Shown here: piece after piece, positions 23,953 through 27,978 of the stretch | Layout of the letters: each line of letters opens with the position of its first letter | Position numbering within the stretch: the stretch's first letter is position 1 | The notes under the pieces: model-generated | Told to the model about the DNA's origin: nothing | The model's input: only the letters and a program-made list of their open reading frames with translations | The model's database searches: none | Position numbers and translations under genes: made by a program | DNA from: Anthropogastromicrobium sp050944455 | GTDB taxonomy: Bacteria > Bacillota > Clostridia > Lachnospirales > Lachnospiraceae | DNA: 27,978 nt | Reading direction: 5' to 3' | Assembly: GCA_050944455.1 (NCBI GenBank) | Contig: JBMNRC010000031.1 | Location: 1 to 27,978, forward strand

Positions 23953-24130
23953 TGTGCGGGGCCGCCAGTCGGAAGGACGTTTTTACCCGGGAATACCGGG
24001 ATCAACGCGGACGGGAATGAACACCCGCCTGGACAATATCAATCAGTTAAGGAATACCGGGACCCGCGCGCGGGAGCCGCGGCGGAGAACAGCAGACGCT
24101 TCATCAGACAGAGAAACAGCAGAAATACAG

Positions 24131-24151
24131 GCTGGCGCCGAAAACGCCAGC
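24131..24151 (+). other. hairpin just upstream of the symporter gene
   Basis: GCTGGCG (24131-24137) and CGCCAGC (24145-24151) pair perfectly around a seven-base loop, ending eight bases before the GGGGGAG ribosome binding site. It may influence translation of the downstream gene. The 23953-24130 stretch otherwise shows only two copies of GGAATACCGGGA (near 23991 and 24051). Confidence 0.4.
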
Positions 24152-24167
24152 TGCCGACGGGGGAGAT

Positions 24168-25526
24168 ATGACACAGAAGAGAGACAGTTTTGCTTCGCGG
24201 CTCGGATTCATCCTGGTCAGCGCCGGATGCGCTATCGGAATCGGCAACGTATGGAAATTTCCGTACATCACAGGACAGAACGGCGGAGGAATCTTCGTTC
24301 TTTTTTATCTGCTGTTCCTTGTGATTATGGCTGTTCCGGTACTCACCATGGAACTCGCAGTGGGACGGGCCAGCCGGAAAAGCGCTGTACAGGGCTACAG
24401 GGCGCTGGAAAAACCCGGCACAAAATGGCATATCCACGGATGGTTCTGCCTGATCGGATGTTATCTTCTGATGATGTACTATACGACCGTCTCCGGCTGG
24501 ATGATGGATTATTTCTGGAAATTCCTGTCCGGCCAGTTTGAAGAGGTTTCGATGGGGAGTGTGGACGGAATCTTTTCATCCATGCTGGGAAATCCGGCGG
24601 AAATGATGTTCTTCATGCTCCTGACGGTAGTGCTTGGCTTTCTCGTGTGCAGCGGGAGCGTGCAGAAAGGGCTCGAGAGGGTCACCAAGGTGATGATGAT
24701 CGGCCTTCTCTGCCTGATCGTGGTTCTTGCCGTTCACAGCCTGACATTGTCCGGAGCTTCCGAAGGGCTGGCCTTTTACCTTCTTCCCAGCGTTTCCCGA
24801 GCGAAGGAAGCGGGACTCGGCAACATCATTTCGGCGGCGATGAACCAGTCTTTCTTTACACTGAGCCTGGGAATCGCGGCGATGGAGATTTTCGGCAGCT
24901 ACATGTCCAGGGAGCATACGCTCGGAAGTGAATCTCTGAAAATCGCGGGACTGGATACCTTTGTCGCGCTGATGGCCGGCCTGATTATTTTCCCGGCCTG
25001 TTTCAGCTACGACGTGGAACCGGGACAGGGACCGTCCCTCATTTTTGTCACTCTCCCCAAGGTGTTTATCAATATGGCAGGAGGGCGGATCTGGGGATCG
25101 CTGTTCTTCCTGTTTATGACTTTCGCGAGCTTTTCGACTGTGACAGCGGTTTTTGAAAACCTGATCGCCGGCATGATGGACAATTTCGGCTGGAGCCGCC
25201 GGAAGTCGGTGGTATTCAACCTGATCCTGGTTGCGCTGGCCAGCGTCCCCTGCGTGCTCGGCTACAACGTCTGGTCCGGGTTTCACCCGATCCCGGGAAA
25301 AGACGTCCTGGATTCCGAGGATTTTCTGGTGAGCAATATCCTTCTTCCCGGCGGATCCCTGGTTTTCCTTCTGTTCTGCGTCACGAAATGGGGCTGGGGA
25401 TTTGACAGCTACCTGAAGGAAGCCAACACAGGGGCGGGTATCAGAATTTCACCCAAACTGAAATACTATTTTCGTTTTGTGCTGCCGGTGCTCATCCTGA
25501 TCATTCTGATCCAGGGACTGCTGTGA
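24168..25526 (+). CDS. sodium-dependent transporter, NSS (SNF) family
   Basis: This LeuT-fold Na+/amino acid symporter of the plasma membrane has 452 residues and about eleven to twelve helices, similar to bacterial MhsT and TnaT. The first-helix signature SAGCAIGIGNVWKFPYITGQ (unwound substrate and Na+ site) followed by NGGGIF is clear. The TM6 and TM8 counterparts are AAMNQSFFTLSLGIAAMEIF and FLFMTFASFSTVTAVFENLI. Hydrophobic and aromatic amino acids are the usual substrates of this subgroup; the actual substrate is not shown. GGGGGAG precedes the ATG. No obvious terminator is seen after the stop. Confidence 0.93.
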   Translation: MTQKRDSFASRLGFILVSAGCAIGIGNVWKFPYITGQNGGGIFVLFYLLFLVIMAVPVLTMELAVGRASRKSAVQGYRALEKPGTKWHIHGWFCLIGCYLLMMYYTTVSGWMMDYFWKFLSGQFEEVSMGSVDGIFSSMLGNPAEMMFFMLLTVVLGFLVCSGSVQKGLERVTKVMMIGLLCLIVVLAVHSLTLSGASEGLAFYLLPSVSRAKEAGLGNIISAAMNQSFFTLSLGIAAMEIFGSYMSREHTLGSESLKIAGLDTFVALMAGLIIFPACFSYDVEPGQGPSLIFVTLPKVFINMAGGRIWGSLFFLFMTFASFSTVTAVFENLIAGMMDNFGWSRRKSVVFNLILVALASVPCVLGYNVWSGFHPIPGKDVLDSEDFLVSNILLPGGSLVFLLFCVTKWGWGFDSYLKEANTGAGIRISPKLKYYFRFVLPVLILIILIQGLL

Positions 25527-25633
25527 TCCGGTTTATTCCGGGAATGATCGGATATCGAACAGAACGGTTGTTTCCTCCCCGGTTATTGGTTGGCGGGATC
25601 ATCAGGAAGCCATATGCAACGCCAGCAGCAGCC

Positions 25634-25661
25634 TTTACAAACAGCCCGGCCCGGGTATAAT
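25634..25661 (+). promoter_or_regulatory. promoter of queT
   Basis: TTTACA (25634-25639) and a consensus TATAAT (25656-25661) are 16 bases apart. The start would be near 25668, placing the whole riboswitch inside the transcript. Confidence 0.75.
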
Positions 25662-25697
25662 AAGCATGCGGCGCGGAACCGGAGGCCTGATGCCGCC

Positions 25698-25739
25698 GTG
25701 AGTTTGAAGCCATCCTCACGATAAACAAAACCAGGGAGG
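25698..25739 (+). promoter_or_regulatory. preQ1-I-type riboswitch
   Basis: P1 is GTGAG (25698-25702) with CTCAC (25715-25719). The 12-base loop (25703-25714) starts TT, contains AGC and ends in C next to the 3' strand of P1, as preQ1 recognition requires. The tail GATAAACAAAACCAGGGAGG is A-rich, and the AGGGAGG ribosome binding site of queT lies at its end. A short pseudoknot between TTG (25704-25706) and CAG (25732-25734) is possible. The closest layout I remember is the Thermoanaerobacter translational preQ1-I aptamer, whose tail also ends in the ribosome binding site. The downstream gene is a predicted preQ1/preQ0 transporter, which strongly supports the call. Ligand binding would hide the ribosome binding site and lower QueT synthesis. 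Confidence 0.78.
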
Positions 25740-25749
25740 AAATTTTATC

Positions 25750-26274
25750 ATGAAAAAAAATACTGCGGCAAAGGAATCCGGCGGCAGAACCGGAGTTCTT
25801 TTTCTGACGCAGGCCGCGGTCATCGCGGCTCTTTATGTTGCTTTAACCTTAATATTCCAGCCGATATCCTACGGTGAAGTCCAGCTCCGGGTGTCAGAGG
25901 CGCTCACCATCCTGCCGTTCTTTACGCCGGCGGCAATCCCGGGACTTTTTGTCGGCTGCCTGATCGCGAACATTCTCGGCGGAGCGATCATTCTCGACAT
26001 TATCTTCGGATCGCTGGCGACCCTGATCGGCGCGGTTTTTGCGTATCTGCTCAGGAAAAACCGCTGGCTGGTTCCGATCCCCACGATTCTTTCCAACACA
26101 GTGATCGTTCCGCTCGTGCTGAAATTCGGATATGGCGTTGACCTGCCGCTGTGGCTTGAGGCAATCGCCATCTTTGCGGGAGAGTTCGTCAGCTGCTACG
26201 TGTTCGGGGAAATTCTTCTGTCGGCATTGAAGCCGGTTCAGAAAGCGATTTTCCAGAAGACGGCTGAGACCTGA
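25750..26274 (+). CDS. queT: QueT family queuosine-precursor transporter
   Basis: This probable S component of an ECF-type importer takes up a queuosine precursor (preQ0/preQ1) for tRNA modification. The 174-residue protein has about five to six helices. Signature blocks are LTQAAVIAALYVALTLIFQP, YGEVQLRVSEALTILPFF and GLFVGCLIANILGG, all typical of QueT (PF06177). It would use the ECF energising module encoded elsewhere; none is in the window. AGGGAGG within the riboswitch tail precedes the ATG by ten bases. Regulation by preQ1 is expected. A terminator follows. Confidence 0.93.
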   Translation: MKKNTAAKESGGRTGVLFLTQAAVIAALYVALTLIFQPISYGEVQLRVSEALTILPFFTPAAIPGLFVGCLIANILGGAIILDIIFGSLATLIGAVFAYLLRKNRWLVPIPTILSNTVIVPLVLKFGYGVDLPLWLEAIAIFAGEFVSCYVFGEILLSALKPVQKAIFQKTAET

Positions 26275-26345
26275 AGATTTCGATACGGATTTTTTTGAAG
26301 GCTGCCGGCGGACAGAAAGCAGCCCGTAATAATATCAGTGTTATT

Positions 26346-26374
26346 GCAGGATTCCTCCGGATCCTGCTTTTTTT
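26346..26374 (+). terminator. terminator of queT
   Basis: GCAGGAT (26346-26352) and ATCCTGC (26361-26367) form the stem, followed by seven T residues. Confidence 0.88.
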
Positions 26375-26665
26375 AGAATCGGGTCAGTCCGGTATCCGGT
26401 TCCGACGTTCTTTTCTCAGCAGATCTGAAGCCTGACAGTATATAATCCATTATAAACTGGCAGGACCGTGCAATGGACCATGGTATGCAGGCAGCCCTGA
26501 GGATAACCCGATGGGCGGAAATGATTTATTGAATACGGCTGCGCGCTGCCTGGATACATGGCGGATATCCGGTAAAAAGCAGAAAATCAATCAGAGTTGT
26601 AACACATGAGTCGAAAGAGACAACATAAATCCACAAAATAATTTAAAGAAACAACAAAATTCTGC
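26375..26665. other. intergenic stretch without a clear gene
   Basis: TATATAAT at 26439-26446 looks like a -10 box but lacks a matching -35. A 19-codon frame from ATG 26473 (MDHGMQAALRITRWAEMIY) has no good ribosome binding site, so it is not called. The last 90 bases are A-rich. No riboswitch consensus, CcpA-type cre site or repeat was recognised. Confidence 0.4.
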
Positions 26666-26694
26666 TTGAACCCAACTGACGATTGTTGTATGAT
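26666..26694 (+). promoter_or_regulatory. promoter of rhaD
   Basis: TTGAAC (26666-26671) and TATGAT (26689-26694) are 17 bases apart. The leader of about 100 bases shows no obvious structured element. Confidence 0.6.
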
Positions 26695-26800
26695 AATTCT
26701 AAATGGCAGATAATGCCTGAAGAGACGGGCAGTCCGCAACAAACCCAGGTAAATCGCCGCTGGTATACCGCGCGGCAGTCTGATCAGAGGAGGAGATTGT

Positions 26801-27667
26801 ATGAAAGTTCTTGACACGAAATTCGCAAAAGGATTTATCAAGTGCTGTGACGACGGGTTCCGTCAGGGCTGGCACGAGAGAAATGGCGGAAATCTTTCTT
26901 ACCGCCTGTCCGCGGAAGAAGCAGAGTCCATTCAGGATGACTTGAATGAGAACGGGGCATGGCAGCCGATCGGTACCAGCGTTCCGACCCTGGCCGGCGA
27001 ATATTTTATGGTAACCGGTTCCGGCAAATACATGCGCAACGTTATCCTCGACCCGGCAGCAAACACCTGCATCATTGAGCTGGACGGCAAAGGCGAAAAT
27101 TTCCGCATCCGCTGGGGCCTGACCGAAGGCGGGCGTCCTACTTCCGAACTTCCTTCCCACCTGATGAATCATGAAGTCAAAAAGAGAGTGACGAACGGCC
27201 GGTATCATGTGATTTACCATGCGCATACGACCAACACCATTGCTCTGACATTCGTCCTCCCGCTGAAGGACGAGATTTTTACCCGCGAGCTGTGGGAGAT
27301 GGCTACGGAGTGCCCGGTTGTGTTCCCCGAAGGCATCGGCGTCGTAGACTGGATGGTTCCGGGCGGCCGCGATATCGCCGTTGCTACCAGCAGGCTGATG
27401 GAGCAGTATAATGTCGCGATCTGGGCGCATCACGGGATGTTCTGCTCCGGCGCGGATTTTGACGAGACCTTCGGACTGATGCACACGGTTGAGAAATCCG
27501 CTGAAATCCTGGTCAAAGTTCTCTCCATGACAAAGACGAAGCGCCAGACGATCACTCCGGATCAGTTCCGCGCGCTGGCGAAAGATTTCCATGTGACTCT
27601 TCCTGAAAAGTTCCTTTTCGAGAAGGGCGAGCACTATTACGAGAATTATTCGATCGACGAAAAGTAA
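26801..27667 (+). CDS. rhaD: rhamnulose-1-phosphate aldolase
   Basis: This cytosolic class II zinc aldolase splits L-rhamnulose 1-phosphate into dihydroxyacetone phosphate and L-lactaldehyde, the last step of L-rhamnose breakdown. The 288-residue protein is of normal length. Zinc ligands expected from E. coli RhaD are H140 and H142 (IYHAHTT) and H211 (WAHHGMF); the catalytic glutamate is E116 in GGRPTSELPSHL. GERNGGNLSYRL-like phosphate-site residues (HERNGGNLSYR) and VTGSGKYMRN are present. AGAGGAGGAG precedes the ATG. The rest of the rhamnose genes (rhaA, rhaB, regulator) are not within the window, and a terminator plus a probable intron follow, so it appears to stand alone. Confidence 0.95.
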   Translation: MKVLDTKFAKGFIKCCDDGFRQGWHERNGGNLSYRLSAEEAESIQDDLNENGAWQPIGTSVPTLAGEYFMVTGSGKYMRNVILDPAANTCIIELDGKGENFRIRWGLTEGGRPTSELPSHLMNHEVKKRVTNGRYHVIYHAHTTNTIALTFVLPLKDEIFTRELWEMATECPVVFPEGIGVVDWMVPGGRDIAVATSRLMEQYNVAIWAHHGMFCSGADFDETFGLMHTVEKSAEILVKVLSMTKTKRQTITPDQFRALAKDFHVTLPEKFLFEKGEHYYENYSIDEK

Positions 27668-27816
27668 CCCGTCGATTCATTGAGGACAAAACAGCTTCGG
27701 TTGAAGAGGTGAACATCAGAGCGTCTGTGGAGAGATATCAGGGAAGGAACAGTACTCTGACACAGAGACACTTTGTTCCCGGAATATAAAAAAGAACTGG
27801 CTGTACTTGTACTGTG

Positions 27817-27854
27817 GGCCGGACGTCTGAGAGAAGACGTCCGGCCTTTTATTT
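27817..27854 (+). terminator. terminator of rhaD
   Basis: GGCCGGACGTCT (27817-27828) and AGACGTCCGGCC (27835-27846) form a perfect 12-bp stem around GAGAGA, followed by TTTTATTT. The 27668-27816 gap before it shows no gene. Confidence 0.93.
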
Positions 27855-27855
27855 A

Positions 27856-27978
27856 GTATGCGCGCCATGGGCGCGCTCTAATGGGTGAAAGTCCCTGGTA
27901 CGCCTTGGCAGCGAGGAAGTACATAGCTGAACAGCAAGGGTGTCCGCCGTGAGGCGGAATCTGAAAGAAGCTGTAGGC
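27856..27978 (+). mobile_element. 5' end of a probable group II intron (cut by the window edge)
   Basis: Starting a few bases after the T-run of the rhaD terminator, the sequence GTATGCGCGCC leads into a GCGCGCC/GGCGCGC hairpin (27860-27866, 27870-27876), then GGGTGAAAGTCCC (27883-27895), AGCGAGGAAGTA, GCTGAACAGCAAGGGTGTCC, CCGCC/GGCGG, and AATCTGAAAGAAGC. This succession closely resembles the domain I start of bacterial group II introns that carry reverse transcriptase genes. Insertion directly behind a terminator hairpin is the known habit of class C introns, but the class cannot be fixed from 120 bases. The exact 5' splice site is uncertain by a few bases. The open frame and domain V would lie beyond the window. 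Confidence 0.65.

Noticed and set aside
23954..24541. 195-codon + frame overlapping the symporter gene
   Set aside because: It runs for most of its length through the first 370 bases of the NSS gene in another frame and is Arg-rich without any domain.
26441..26533. Short peptide gene behind a TATAAT-like box
   Set aside because: No matching -35 box, no good ribosome binding site, and only 19 codons; kept as a remark in the intergenic entry.
27860..27876. GC-rich hairpin after rhaD considered as a second terminator or part of a tRNA
   Set aside because: No T-tract follows and no cloverleaf can be drawn; the following sequence fits a group II intron start much better.

Overview
The window looks like a chromosomal segment of a Gram-positive anaerobe, most likely of the class Clostridia (Bacillota). 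The reasons are strong GGAGG-type ribosome binding sites with occasional GTG/TTG starts, lipobox-type and membrane-anchored binding proteins, typical Clostridia families (TIGR01440, YitT/YczE, QueT behind a preQ1 riboswitch, a TrpXYZ-like ABC transporter, an aldo/keto reductase with ferredoxin-like clusters), and many short-stem terminators. G+C appears to be about 55% by eye. Nearly all genes lie on the + strand; the exceptions are a MarR-type regulator and a HIT gene remnant. No rRNA, tRNA, CRISPR array or prophage was seen.

Layout. 1-2.6 kb: tail of an upstream gene, peptidase T and a small nitroreductase, closed by a 20-bp perfect-stem terminator. 2.7-6.7 kb: antisense remnant of a HIT hydrolase, then yggS (PLP homeostasis), a DUF2971-like gene and a GH42 beta-galactosidase. 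6.8-10.7 kb: a small two-helix membrane protein, then a three-gene surface cluster: a lipoprotein that fuses a periplasmic-binding-like domain to a VWA domain, an XpaC-like membrane protein, and a second membrane-anchored binding-like protein. The cluster has no permease or ATPase. 11.0-14.4 kb: YitT, an unrecognised protein that may be carbohydrate-active, and an SGNH hydrolase. 14.4-16.1 kb: a promoter nested in a terminator, a long leader and an aldo/keto reductase with two [4Fe-4S] motifs.

16.1-20.2 kb: a MarR regulator faces away from a binding protein/permease/ATPase operon of the aromatic amino acid or TrpXYZ type. Between them lies an AT-rich segment with a 90-bp imperfect inverted repeat whose right arm runs into the operon's -35 box. 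20.2-25.5 kb: MATE exporter, YczE- and YgjV-like membrane proteins, a TIGR01440 protein and an NSS sodium symporter. 25.6-26.4 kb: queT under a good promoter and a preQ1-I-type riboswitch. 26.4-27.98 kb: a mostly empty intergenic region, a promoter, rhaD, its terminator, and directly after it what looks like the 5' end of a group II intron cut off by the window edge.

The most interesting points are the permease-less binding-protein/VWA/XpaC cluster, the unrecognised 11.9-kb protein with its SGNH partner, the inverted repeat upstream of the ABC operon, the preQ1 riboswitch, and the intron seated behind a terminator. Everything rests on reading the sequence and on remembered family features; no database search was run.
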